From: Bacteroidota bacterium
Lineage (GTDB): Bacteria; Bacteroidota; Bacteroidia; Bacteroidales; Tenuifilaceae
Direction of reading: 5' to 3'
Assembly (NCBI GenBank): GCA_023406715.1
Contig: JAEXVC010000027.1
Location: 1-23,279, forward strand
Length of the DNA: 23,279 nt
Shown here in pieces: positions 8,091-16,295 of this stretch. The position numbers and the translations under genes were made by a program. Every line of letters starts with the position of its first letter. Position 1 is the first letter of the stretch. The notes under the pieces were generated by a model. It did no database searches. It had not been told where the DNA came from and worked only from the letters and a program-made list of their open reading frames with translations.

Positions 8091-8528
8091 ATGAAAGATT
8101 TTAAGTTCAAAATAAATGGTAATGAATACTCTGTACACATTGCCAACGTAGAAGGAAATATTGCTGAGGTTGAAGTTAACGGTACACCATACAAGGTTGA
8201 AATTGACAAGGAACTAAAGCAAACCAAAACTCCAAAACTTGTTAGAGCAGAAGCTATTCCAACAACAGATTCACATCCATCTGTTGCAAAAACAGCAAGC
8301 CCTGGAAGCGCAACTTCTGGCTCAATTAAATCGCCACTTCCAGGTGTTATCCTTGAAGTTCACGTTAAACCTGGCGATATGGTTAAAGTTGGCCAACGCC
8401 TACTGATGCTTGAAGCCATGAAAATGGAAAACAACATCGACTCTGACAAAGAAGGTAAAGTTATCGATGTAAAAGTCCACAAAGGCGATTCTGTTCTTGA
8501 AGGTGACGTACTAATAATTATTGGATAG
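8091..8528 (+). CDS. mmdC: Biotin carboxyl carrier protein of the decarboxylase (gamma subunit)
   Basis: A 145-residue biotinyl-domain protein. The signature EAMKMEN places the biotinylated lysine at K111. Residues 80-145 form the biotin/lipoyl barrel, and residues 51-80, rich in Pro, Ala, Thr and Ser, form the flexible linker typical of these carriers. The first 45 residues (NGNEYSVHIANVEGNIAEVEVNG) form a small beta domain that is usual in this subfamily. Biotin on K111 receives CO2 from the carboxyltransferase and delivers it to the membrane beta subunit. The stop is 2 bp before the beta-subunit ATG, so the two are probably translationally coupled. Confidence 0.93.
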   Translation: MKDFKFKINGNEYSVHIANVEGNIAEVEVNGTPYKVEIDKELKQTKTPKLVRAEAIPTTDSHPSVAKTASPGSATSGSIKSPLPGVILEVHVKPGDMVKVGQRLLMLEAMKMENNIDSDKEGKVIDVKVHKGDSVLEGDVLIIIG

Positions 8529-8530
8529 TT

Positions 8531-9694
8531 ATGGAACAATCAGGCGGATTTTTCTCGTTCCTAATAGAGAATCTAACACAATTCTTATCCTATACAGGTT
8601 TTGCCAATATGACTTGGGGACACGGAGTTATGATTCTCATTGGCTTAATATTCATATACCTTGCCATTAAAAAAGAATATGAACCTCTACTACTCGTTCC
8701 AATTGGTTTTGGGATTATTGTAGGTAATATTCCCTTTACTCCAGGTTTTCAAACTGGTATATATGAGAGCGGAAGTGTGCTTAACTACCTCTATTTTGGT
8801 GTAATACAGGGTGTTTATCCTCCACTTATCTTCTTGGGGATTGGTGCTATGACTGACTTTAGTGCATTAATATCTAATCCAAAATTACTTCTTATTGGCG
8901 CTGCTGCGCAGCTAGGTATATTCGGTGCATATATGGCCGCACTATTTCTTGGATTCTCACCAGAAGAAGCTGGAGCTATAGGTATTATCGGTGGTGCCGA
9001 TGGTCCTACTGCTATCTTCCTTTCATCGCGCTTGGCTCCTGAGTTAATGGGTGCAATTGCTATATCAGCATACTCATATATGGCATTGGTACCTGTAATT
9101 CAACCACCTGTTATGAAACTCTTAACTACTAAGAAGGAAAGAGTTATTCGTATGAAACCGCCACGCCAGGTAACAAAATTGGAGAAAATCCTTTTCCCAA
9201 TTGTTGGTATGCTTCTAACAACATTTATTGTTCCATCGGGCTTGCCATTACTTGGTATGCTCTTCTTCGGAAACTTGCTTAAGGAAAGTACTGTTACAAA
9301 ACGTTTGGCCGATACAGCTAAAGGTCCTATGATTGACATTGTAACAATCCTAATTGGACTAACCGTGGGTGCATCAACTCAAGCAACAACTTTCTTAACA
9401 GCAAAATCTGTGGGAATTTTTGCGCTCGGTGCAGTTTCATTCGTTATTGCAACATTTGGAGGTGTAATGTTTGTGAAAATATTCAACTTATTCCTAAAAG
9501 AGGGCAATAAAATGAATCCTCTAATTGGGAATGCTGGTGTTTCTGCAGTACCCGACAGTGCGCGTGTATCGCAGTTTGTGGGTTTGGAATACGATAAAAC
9601 AAACCACCTACTTATGCATGCTATGGGACCAAACGTAGCAGGGGTTATTGGTAGCGCAGTTGCGGCTGGTATTCTGCTCAGTTTCTTATCGTAA
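8531..9694 (+). CDS. mmdB: Na+-translocating decarboxylase beta subunit (OadB/MmdB family)
   Basis: A 387-residue polytopic inner-membrane protein. It decarboxylates carboxybiotin and couples this to Na+ export. The conserved GGADGPTAIF motif, with D157, matches the ion- and catalysis-related aspartate region of OadB. The later SYSYMALVPVIQPP and GNAGVSAVPDSAR segments are also family hallmarks. Length is normal for the shorter OadB forms. It is the last gene of the operon and is followed about 25 bp later by a strong terminator. OadB for oxaloacetate would look alike; the linked epimerase argues for methylmalonyl-CoA as substrate. Confidence 0.93.
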   Translation: MEQSGGFFSFLIENLTQFLSYTGFANMTWGHGVMILIGLIFIYLAIKKEYEPLLLVPIGFGIIVGNIPFTPGFQTGIYESGSVLNYLYFGVIQGVYPPLIFLGIGAMTDFSALISNPKLLLIGAAAQLGIFGAYMAALFLGFSPEEAGAIGIIGGADGPTAIFLSSRLAPELMGAIAISAYSYMALVPVIQPPVMKLLTTKKERVIRMKPPRQVTKLEKILFPIVGMLLTTFIVPSGLPLLGMLFFGNLLKESTVTKRLADTAKGPMIDIVTILIGLTVGASTQATTFLTAKSVGIFALGAVSFVIATFGGVMFVKIFNLFLKEGNKMNPLIGNAGVSAVPDSARVSQFVGLEYDKTNHLLMHAMGPNVAGVIGSAVAAGILLSFLS

Positions 9695-9717
9695 CAATTA
9701 GATATTTTACACATTCA

Positions 9718-9750
9718 GAGGGTGTCTCAATTAAAGAGACACCCTTTTTT
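9718..9750 (+). terminator. Intrinsic terminator of the mce-mmd operon
   Basis: A perfect 9-bp stem GGGTGTCTC (9720-9728) / GAGACACCC (9736-9744) with a 7-nt loop is followed directly by six T. It lies 25 bp after the mmdB stop. Confidence 0.9.
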
Positions 9751-9795
9751 GCTATTAAATAAACCATTGTCAGGAACTTTATTCCAAACAATTTG

Positions 9796-9831
9796 TTGAT
9801 TTTAGATATTTATAATTTAAGTCTAACTTTG
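9796..9831 (+). promoter_or_regulatory. Bacteroidota-type promoter before the nucleotidase-queE operon
   Basis: TAACTTTG at 9824-9831 is an exact TAnnTTTG match, with TTG at 9796-9798 (gap 25 bp, slightly long). Transcription from here excludes the longer open frame beginning at TTG 9793 and supports the ATG at 9862. Confidence 0.5.
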
Positions 9832-9861
9832 CAGTTCATCTTACTAATATACCGATTTACC

Positions 9862-11637
9862 ATGAGGTCAATTAAACTATCAATCCTATCAATAACATTA
9901 TTGCTATTGGCACTCTCTACACTTGCACAAAAGAGTGTAACCATAAAAGTTTTGCAAACTAGCGATGTTCACGGTGCAGTTTTTCCATACGACTTTATTA
10001 GAAATCAACCTATGGATGCCAGCCTGGCCAACGTTTACAGCTATATCAAACAGGAGCGTGCAAATGTTAATCAACAACTGATTTTACTAGATAATGGAGA
10101 TATTTTGCAAGGTCAACCACCCGTTTATTTCTCCAACTTCATTGATGATACAAAGCAAAACCTTATATCTCGTGTGTTCAACTTTATGAAATACGATGCC
10201 ACCACTATAGGCAATCACGATATTGAAACAGGTCCAAAAGTTTACCGCTCAATCGAAAAACAACTTAAAATGCCGTTAATGGCTGCAAATGCTATTAACA
10301 CAAAAACAGGAAAACCTGCCTTTAAGCCTTACACAATTATCAAAAAGGATGGAGTTAAAATTGCTGTTCTGGGATTAACTAGCCCTGGAATACCTCACTG
10401 GTTACCAAAAATTCTTTGGCCCGATATGCACTTCGAGGATATGATTATTACAGCAAACTACTGGGTTAAGCATATTCAGAAGAAGGAAAAACCACATATT
10501 ATTATTGGGTTGTTCCACTCTGGTCACGATGCTACCTACGGTGGTGGCTCTGCTACTGAGCAAAAAAACGAGAACGCTTCGCTATTAGTTGCACAACAAG
10601 TTCCAGGATTTGATGTAATCCTAATTGGCCACGACCACGATAAACTTTGCAAAAAATTTGCAAACATAAATGGCGACTCAGTGCTTGTTATGGATCCAAC
10701 ATCGGGAGCAAGGTTAATATCTGAGGCTACAATAGTTGTAAACCTCGATAAGAAAGGAAAACTCCAAAGTAAATCTATTAAGGGTGAATTAATCGACTCA
10801 AAGAAATTCAAAGCCGATGCCGATTTTATGGCAACCTTTGCCGATGACTACAAAAAAGTTGAGGATTTTGTTAAACGCCCTATTGGCGAGTTTACCCAAA
10901 CAATGACTAGCGCCAACGCCTACTTTGGCCCAACCGAATTTATCGATTTTATTCACTCGGCACAGTTAAATTTAACTAATGCAGATGTTTCGTTTGTTGC
11001 ACCGCTTTCGTTTGTATCGACAATAAAAAAAGGGCAAGTAACCGTTAGCGATATGTTTAAACTATACCGATTCGAGAATTTCCTTTATACCATGTCGTTA
11101 ACAGGAAAAGAAATTGATGGTTTCCTTGAGCATTCGGCTTCGGTTTGGTTCAACACCATGAAAAGTGCCGAGGATAATCTGATTAAATTCAAAACCAATG
11201 CCGATGGCTCTATTCAAACCAATCAGCAGGGAAAAGTTCAGCTATTCGCCAACTTCTACAACTTCGACTCCGCTGCAGGAATTATCTACACCGTAGATGT
11301 TTCAAAACCCGATGGCGATAAAGTTACCATTCACTCCATGGCAAACGGAACACCTTTTGATGAGAATAAAACATACTCAGTTGCTATAAACTCTTACCGA
11401 GGTAACGGTGGCGGCGGACATCTTACAAAAGGTAGCGGTATTGCTCCAGAGGAATTGGCAAACCGGGTAAAAACATCAACTGAGAAGGATTTAAGGTACT
11501 ATATAATGAAGTATATTGAAGAGAAAAAGGTTATTACCCCAACCAGTTTTAACACATGGAAGATTATTCCAGAGGAATGGGTTAATCAAGCAGTTGAACG
11601 CGATAAGAAATTGCTTTTCTCATCAAACAACGAATAA
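9862..11637 (+). CDS. Exported bifunctional metallophosphatase / 5'-nucleotidase (CpdB/UshA family)
   Basis: A 591-residue protein with a signal peptide (MRSIKLSILSITLLLLALSTLAQ), so it acts in the periplasm or at the surface. The N-terminal calcineurin-like phosphoesterase domain shows the metal motifs in order: QTSDVHGAV (DxH), LLDNGDILQG (GD), TIGNHDIE (GNHD), LFHSGHD, and LIGHDHDKL (GHDH). The C-terminal 5'-nucleotidase domain binds the base and shows SYRGNGGGGHL, typical of 2',3'-cyclic-nucleotide phosphodiesterase/3'-nucleotidase (CpdB) relatives. It probably releases nucleosides and phosphate from extracellular nucleotides; which substrate it prefers cannot be read from sequence. The ATG at 9862 is chosen for the signal peptide and promoter position. 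Its TAA overlaps the queE ATG by one base. Confidence 0.88.
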   Translation: MRSIKLSILSITLLLLALSTLAQKSVTIKVLQTSDVHGAVFPYDFIRNQPMDASLANVYSYIKQERANVNQQLILLDNGDILQGQPPVYFSNFIDDTKQNLISRVFNFMKYDATTIGNHDIETGPKVYRSIEKQLKMPLMAANAINTKTGKPAFKPYTIIKKDGVKIAVLGLTSPGIPHWLPKILWPDMHFEDMIITANYWVKHIQKKEKPHIIIGLFHSGHDATYGGGSATEQKNENASLLVAQQVPGFDVILIGHDHDKLCKKFANINGDSVLVMDPTSGARLISEATIVVNLDKKGKLQSKSIKGELIDSKKFKADADFMATFADDYKKVEDFVKRPIGEFTQTMTSANAYFGPTEFIDFIHSAQLNLTNADVSFVAPLSFVSTIKKGQVTVSDMFKLYRFENFLYTMSLTGKEIDGFLEHSASVWFNTMKSAEDNLIKFKTNADGSIQTNQQGKVQLFANFYNFDSAAGIIYTVDVSKPDGDKVTIHSMANGTPFDENKTYSVAINSYRGNGGGGHLTKGSGIAPEELANRVKTSTEKDLRYYIMKYIEEKKVITPTSFNTWKIIPEEWVNQAVERDKKLLFSSNNE

Positions 11638-12278
11638 TGGCAATGAACTTTAACGATTCAATAAAGCAATTCGATTCAGGTAAAATTCTTCCTTTAGTGG
11701 AAGAATTTTACACTTTACAGGGCGAAGGTTTCCAAACAGGTCGTGCCGCATACTTCATCCGCATTGGAGGATGCGATGTGGGTTGTGCATGGTGCGATTC
11801 CCGCCTATCGTGGAATCCAGAAGTATTTCCACCTGTAAATGTTGATGAGATTGTTGAACGAGCAGCATCGTTCCCCGCTAAGGCAGTTGTGGTAACTGGA
11901 GGAGAACCTAGCCTCTACCCTCTCGATTATTTATGCTCTGCATTAAAATCGAAAGGCATACAAACATTTATCGAAACATCTGGAGCTTACCCATTATCGG
12001 GTCAGTGGGATTGGATTTGCTTATCGCCTAAGCGCCAGCAACCACCTGTAGACTCAATCCACATGAAGGCCGATGAACTGAAAGTAATAATCACAAGCCC
12101 TGATGATTTGGTTTGGGCCGAGGAAAATGCTAAATTAGTAAAATCGAGCTGTATGCTATTCCTACAGCCTGAATGGAGCGTTTACGAGAAAATTGTTCCG
12201 ATAATTGTTGATTACATCATGCAAAACCCAAAGTGGCGAATATCGTTACAGGCACATAAATTTATGCATATACCGTAA
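11637..12278 (+). CDS. queE: 7-carboxy-7-deazaguanine synthase (radical SAM)
   Basis: A 213-residue radical SAM enzyme that converts 6-carboxytetrahydropterin to 7-carboxy-7-deazaguanine in queuosine biosynthesis. The iron-sulfur motif is C46-x3-C50-x2-C53 (GGCDVGCAWCDSR), followed by VVTGGEPS for SAM binding. The N-terminal EEFYTLQGEGFQTG segment and LSPKRQQPP are also characteristic of QueE. The start overlaps the previous stop as TAATG; an alternative ATG lies at 11643. The stop is 1 bp before the next gene, so queE is embedded in a tight operon. No queC, queD or queF is present in the window. Confidence 0.93.
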   Translation: MAMNFNDSIKQFDSGKILPLVEEFYTLQGEGFQTGRAAYFIRIGGCDVGCAWCDSRLSWNPEVFPPVNVDEIVERAASFPAKAVVVTGGEPSLYPLDYLCSALKSKGIQTFIETSGAYPLSGQWDWICLSPKRQQPPVDSIHMKADELKVIITSPDDLVWAEENAKLVKSSCMLFLQPEWSVYEKIVPIIVDYIMQNPKWRISLQAHKFMHIP

Positions 12279-12279
12279 A

Positions 12280-14202
12280 ATGAAACATATAGTTATTTAC
12301 GCTTTAATAGTCTTACTTCCTGCATTTGCAGTAGCGCAAACAAAAAAAGAGTTAAGCGTAAATAACCGACGTGCCATTGAAAATTACAACTTAGCCCTTA
12401 AATCGTACGATAGGTACGATTACATTGAAGCACAGCGATTGTTAAGGGAAAGCATCAGAATTGAGCCAAAATTCATTGAAGCGCACCTTGTTCTATCGCA
12501 AACATTCTATATGATGGGAAATATTCCCAGCGCAATTGAATACCTAGAGAAGGCCATTGCTATTAATCCAAAATTTTACCCTAGAGCATACTATACTTTA
12601 GGTCGATTTTTGCTTCAAATTGGAGAGTATCAAAAAGCCAAAGAGAAACTAGAGTATTTTCTAACCCTCAAGGATAAATCAAAGGAAATTGAAAAATCAA
12701 CACATGAGGCCATTGAGCGCTGTAACTTTGCCCTAAATGCTATTGCAAATCCAGTTCCATATAATCCAATTAATATTGGCTCGAACGTAAATACCGATTT
12801 GGATGAATATTGGCCCAGCCTTTCGGTTGATGAAAAAACACTGGTTTACACTGTTCGTCTGCCTAAATCAGTCAATACTGGTATAAGAAATACAAAATGG
12901 CAGGAAGATTTTTACGTTAGCACAAAGTATAATTCCCCCGATTGGGACAAAGGAACTCCAATTGGCGACCCAATAAATACAGAAATCAACGAAGGGGCGC
13001 AGGCACTTTCTGCCGATGGAAAAACTATGTATTACACAATTTGCAGCGGTGTTTGTAACCTTTACACCTCGGTTATGCAAAATGATGGAACTTGGGCTGC
13101 CCCAGTAAAACTCCCACCACAAATAAATGCCAGCAAATATTCTGAAAAACAACCTTCAATATCGTCCGACGGAAGAACCATATATTTTGTAAGTAACAGG
13201 CCTGGTGGATTAGGTGGATTTGATATCTGGAAATCGGACAAAAATCCTGATGGGACTTGGGGTAATGCAGTGAACATTGGAGAACCAATCAACTCATCTG
13301 GCGATGAACAATCGCCATTTATCCATTTCGACAACCAAACTCTTTACTTCTCCTCCAATGGTCATTTAGGGATGGGAAGCATGGATATCTATGTTTCAAG
13401 ACTTGATTCCGCGGGAAAATGGACTAAACCGTTAAACTTTGGCTATCCAATAAATACCTATAAAAGCGAGGAAGGATTAATTGTAAACGCCAAAGGTTCT
13501 GTTGCTTACTACTCCACCGATATTATTCCGGAACGCGGACGCGATATTTTCACATTCACTCTTTACCCTGAAATTCAACCAATACCAACATCTTACCTTA
13601 CAGGAATTGTAAAGGATAGCAAAACTTTAGAACCCTTGGAAGCGCAAGTAACATTGGTAGATTTATCGTCGAAAAAGGAGATAATGAACACAACCACTCC
13701 AAAGGATGGAAAGTTCCTTGTTTGCTTGCCTACCGATAAATCTTATGGTTTGTTTGCAACGTCACCAAACTACCTATTCCACTCGGAGCATTTCAATTTA
13801 AAAGGAATTTTCTCGTTCGACAAGCCATACTACCTCGAAATACTTCTTAATCCAATTGTTAAGGATGAGATTCTTGTTTTGCGTAATATCTTCTTTGCAC
13901 TCGACTCATACGAACTAAAGCCAGAATCGACCATTGAGTTGGATAAGTTAGTGGCAATTCTAAAACAAAATCCAAACATTAAAATTGAGATTGGTGGACA
14001 TACCGACGACCAAGGAAGTGATGAATACAACCAAAAACTCTCCGAAAATAGGGCTAAATCGGTAGCAGAATACCTTATTGCAAACAAAGTTGAAGCAAAC
14101 AGAGTTAAGTGGGCTGGATATGGCGAAACAAAACCTGTTGCAAACAACTCCACCCCCGAAGGAAGAGCTCAAAACAGAAGAACGGAAGTTAAAATTCTTT
14201 AA
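12280..14202 (+). CDS. PorE-like outer-membrane protein: TPR, PD40 propeller, regulatory-like domain, OmpA C-terminal domain
   Basis: A 640-residue protein from the ATG at 12280, chosen because it gives the signal peptide MKHIVIYALIVLLPAFAVAQ; the longer open frame starts inside queE. Domains in order: TPR repeats at about 30-155 (YNLALKSYDRYDYIEAQRLL; IEPKFIEAHLVLSQ), PD40/WD40-like propeller blades at about 165-430 (ISSDGRTIYFVSNRPGG), a carboxypeptidase-regulatory-like beta domain at about 438-505 (LTGIVKDSKTLEPLEA), and an OmpA-family peptidoglycan-binding domain at about 530-640 (GGHTDDQGSDEYN from G572, ENRAKSV, NRRTEV). This order is that of PorE, a type IX secretion component of Porphyromonas gingivalis. 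Bacteroidota carry several paralogues with the same layout, so PorE function is an inference. No lipobox cysteine is visible. Confidence 0.82.
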   Translation: MKHIVIYALIVLLPAFAVAQTKKELSVNNRRAIENYNLALKSYDRYDYIEAQRLLRESIRIEPKFIEAHLVLSQTFYMMGNIPSAIEYLEKAIAINPKFYPRAYYTLGRFLLQIGEYQKAKEKLEYFLTLKDKSKEIEKSTHEAIERCNFALNAIANPVPYNPINIGSNVNTDLDEYWPSLSVDEKTLVYTVRLPKSVNTGIRNTKWQEDFYVSTKYNSPDWDKGTPIGDPINTEINEGAQALSADGKTMYYTICSGVCNLYTSVMQNDGTWAAPVKLPPQINASKYSEKQPSISSDGRTIYFVSNRPGGLGGFDIWKSDKNPDGTWGNAVNIGEPINSSGDEQSPFIHFDNQTLYFSSNGHLGMGSMDIYVSRLDSAGKWTKPLNFGYPINTYKSEEGLIVNAKGSVAYYSTDIIPERGRDIFTFTLYPEIQPIPTSYLTGIVKDSKTLEPLEAQVTLVDLSSKKEIMNTTTPKDGKFLVCLPTDKSYGLFATSPNYLFHSEHFNLKGIFSFDKPYYLEILLNPIVKDEILVLRNIFFALDSYELKPESTIELDKLVAILKQNPNIKIEIGGHTDDQGSDEYNQKLSENRAKSVAEYLIANKVEANRVKWAGYGETKPVANNSTPEGRAQNRRTEVKIL

Positions 14203-14249
14203 TTTTTAGGGAATCGTTGTCTTGTTAAGGAAATTTTTAAAGATAACTG

Positions 14250-14280
14250 TTGTATTATAACGAATTAGGGCTTATTTTCG
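14250..14280 (+). promoter_or_regulatory. Bacteroidota-type promoter before speA
   Basis: TTG (14250-14252), a 20-bp gap and TATTTTCG (14273-14280, one mismatch to TAnnTTTG). Transcription would begin near 14287, about 60 nt before the ATG at 14350. The rest of the gap after the PorE-like gene holds no clear terminator hairpin. Confidence 0.45.
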
Positions 14281-14349
14281 CAAATCAATATCACTTGATA
14301 TAAATTATTGAATTTTAACAACTTAAAAAGCGTAAATCCTGATAAAAGA

Positions 14350-16242
14350 ATGAGAAAATGGCGCATTGAGGATTCGGCCGAGATGTATAACATCAACGGC
14401 TGGGGAGTAAAGTACTTCTCCATTAATAAAGATGGAAATGTAGTGGTTACTCCAAAAAACAACGGTGTTGAAATTGACCTCCGTGAACTTGTTGATGAAC
14501 TACAAATTCGCGATGTATCCGCGCCAATGCTGATAAGGTTTACGGATATTCTCGATAATAGAATCGAGGATATGTCGCGCTCGTTCAAAATTGCTGCCGA
14601 GGAGTATGGTTACCAAGGCCAAAATTTCATTATTTACCCAATTAAGGTAAACCAGATGCGCCCTGTGGTTGAGGAGATTATTAACCACGGAAAAAAATTC
14701 AATATTGGCCTTGAAGCAGGTTCTAAACCAGAACTACATGCTGTTATTGCCAGCAATCCCGATAACGATTCGTTGATTATTTGCAATGGCTATAAGGACG
14801 AGGATTACATTGAATTAGCACTACTTGCCCAGAAAATGGGTAAAAAAATATACATTGTTGTAGAAAAACTGAATGAGCTCAAACTTATTGCAAAAGTATC
14901 TCAACGATTGAAAATTAAGCCAAACCTTGGTATCCGCATTAAACTGGCTAGTTCTGGTAGCGGAAAATGGGAAGATTCTGGCGGCGACGTTAGCAAATTC
15001 GGCTTAACATCCAGCGAACTTTTACAGGCACTCGATTACTTAGAAAACAACGAACTAAAGGAATCTCTGAAACTTGTTCACTTCCATATTGGTAGTCAGG
15101 TAACCAAAATCCGCCGTATTAAAATAGCTCTTCGCGAAGCATCGCAATTTTATGTTCAACTTTACCAAATGGGCTTTAAAATTGAGTTTGTTGATATTGG
15201 TGGTGGACTTGGCGTTGATTATGATGGAACTCGCTCATCGAGTAGCGAGAGTAGCATTAACTACAGTTTACAGGAATACGTAAACGACTCGGTTTCCACA
15301 ATGGTTGATGCAAGTGACAAGAACGATATTCCACATCCAAACATTATTACTGAGTCTGGACGTTCGTTAACTGCACACCACTCTGTACTTATTTTTGAGG
15401 TTTTGGAGACCTCATCGTTACCCACTTGGGCTGAGGATGATGATATTACCGAAAATGACCACGAACTGGTACAAGAGCTTTACGAACTTTGGGATAAGCT
15501 AAATCAACCCCGAATGCTTGAGAGTTGGCACGATGCGCAACAAATTCGCGAAGAAGCACTAGACCTTTTCAGCCTTGGACTACTCGATTTAAAAACACGC
15601 GCACAGATTGAGCGATTATTCTGGTCTATTGCCAAAGATATTAATCAAATTACAACAGCGGTTAAGCACGTTCCCGATGAGTTCAGGGTATTACCAAAAC
15701 TCCTTGCCGACAAGTATTTCTGTAACTTTTCATTATTTCAATCGCTGCCAGATACTTGGGCTATCGACCAGATATTCCCAATTATGCCTATTCAACGCCT
15801 CAATGAGAAACCCGATAGAGCAGCCACATTACAGGATATCACTTGCGATTCGGACGGAAAAATTGACAACTTTATATCGACCAAGAATATTTCGTACTAC
15901 TTGCCTGTTCACTCAGTAAAACAGAGCGATTCGTATTACATTGGAGTATTCCTTGTTGGAGCTTACCAAGAAATTTTGGGCGACCTGCACAACCTGTTTG
16001 GCGATACCAATGCTGTTCACGTTTCGGTTACCGACAAAGGTTACGAAATTGACCAGATTATTGATGGTGAAACTGTTGCAGAGGTTCTTGAGTACGTTCA
16101 GTACAATCCCAAAAAGTTGGTTCGTACATTGGAAACTTGGGTTACATCATCGGTTAAAGCAGGTGTAATATCATCGAAAGAAGGTAAGGAATTCCTATCC
16201 AACTATCGTTCCGGATTGTACGGATACACCTACCTTGAGTAG
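14350..16242 (+). CDS. speA: Biosynthetic arginine decarboxylase
   Basis: A 630-residue PLP-dependent fold-III decarboxylase converting arginine to agmatine, the first step of one route to putrescine and spermidine. YPIKVNQ contains the PLP-binding lysine, K99; HFHIGSQ, DIGGGLGVDY and ESGRSLTAHH are further conserved active-site and PLP-phosphate segments of SpeA. The start is set at ATG 14350 (MRKWRIEDSAEMYNINGWG), the beginning I know from Bacteroides SpeA. An open frame extends upstream to a TTG at 14308 and would add 14 residues. It is transcribed alone and ends in a bidirectional terminator facing the TlpA-like gene. No agmatinase or agmatine deiminase gene is nearby. Confidence 0.93.
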   Translation: MRKWRIEDSAEMYNINGWGVKYFSINKDGNVVVTPKNNGVEIDLRELVDELQIRDVSAPMLIRFTDILDNRIEDMSRSFKIAAEEYGYQGQNFIIYPIKVNQMRPVVEEIINHGKKFNIGLEAGSKPELHAVIASNPDNDSLIICNGYKDEDYIELALLAQKMGKKIYIVVEKLNELKLIAKVSQRLKIKPNLGIRIKLASSGSGKWEDSGGDVSKFGLTSSELLQALDYLENNELKESLKLVHFHIGSQVTKIRRIKIALREASQFYVQLYQMGFKIEFVDIGGGLGVDYDGTRSSSSESSINYSLQEYVNDSVSTMVDASDKNDIPHPNIITESGRSLTAHHSVLIFEVLETSSLPTWAEDDDITENDHELVQELYELWDKLNQPRMLESWHDAQQIREEALDLFSLGLLDLKTRAQIERLFWSIAKDINQITTAVKHVPDEFRVLPKLLADKYFCNFSLFQSLPDTWAIDQIFPIMPIQRLNEKPDRAATLQDITCDSDGKIDNFISTKNISYYLPVHSVKQSDSYYIGVFLVGAYQEILGDLHNLFGDTNAVHVSVTDKGYEIDQIIDGETVAEVLEYVQYNPKKLVRTLETWVTSSVKAGVISSKEGKEFLSNYRSGLYGYTYLE

Positions 16243-16266
16243 ATTACAGATATCAATATAAACGAG

Positions 16267-16295
16267 AAAGGCTGCATTTAAGCAGCCTTTTTCTT
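16267..16295. terminator. Bidirectional terminator between speA and the TlpA-like gene
   Basis: Perfect 9-bp stem AAAGGCTGC (16267-16275) / GCAGCCTTT (16282-16290) with a 6-nt loop; T-rich on both exits (TTTTTCTT on +, TTTCTCG on -). It lies 24 bp after the speA stop and directly at the stop of the convergent gene. Confidence 0.85.

Noticed and set aside
9793..9861. Upstream TTG extension of the 5'-nucleotidase
   Set aside because: The extension covers the promoter-like TAACTTTG and precedes a complete signal peptide starting at ATG 9862.
12205..12279. Upstream TTG extension of the PorE-like protein into queE
   Set aside because: The ATG at 12280 starts a textbook signal peptide; the extension is only queE sequence in another frame.
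13062..13334. Several antisense open frames of 70-107 codons across the PorE-like gene
   Set aside because: They mirror the coding sequence, overlap each other in different frames and resemble no protein family.
14308..14349. TTG start of speA adding 14 residues
   Set aside because: Known Bacteroides SpeA proteins begin at MRKWRIEDS, which is the ATG at 14350.
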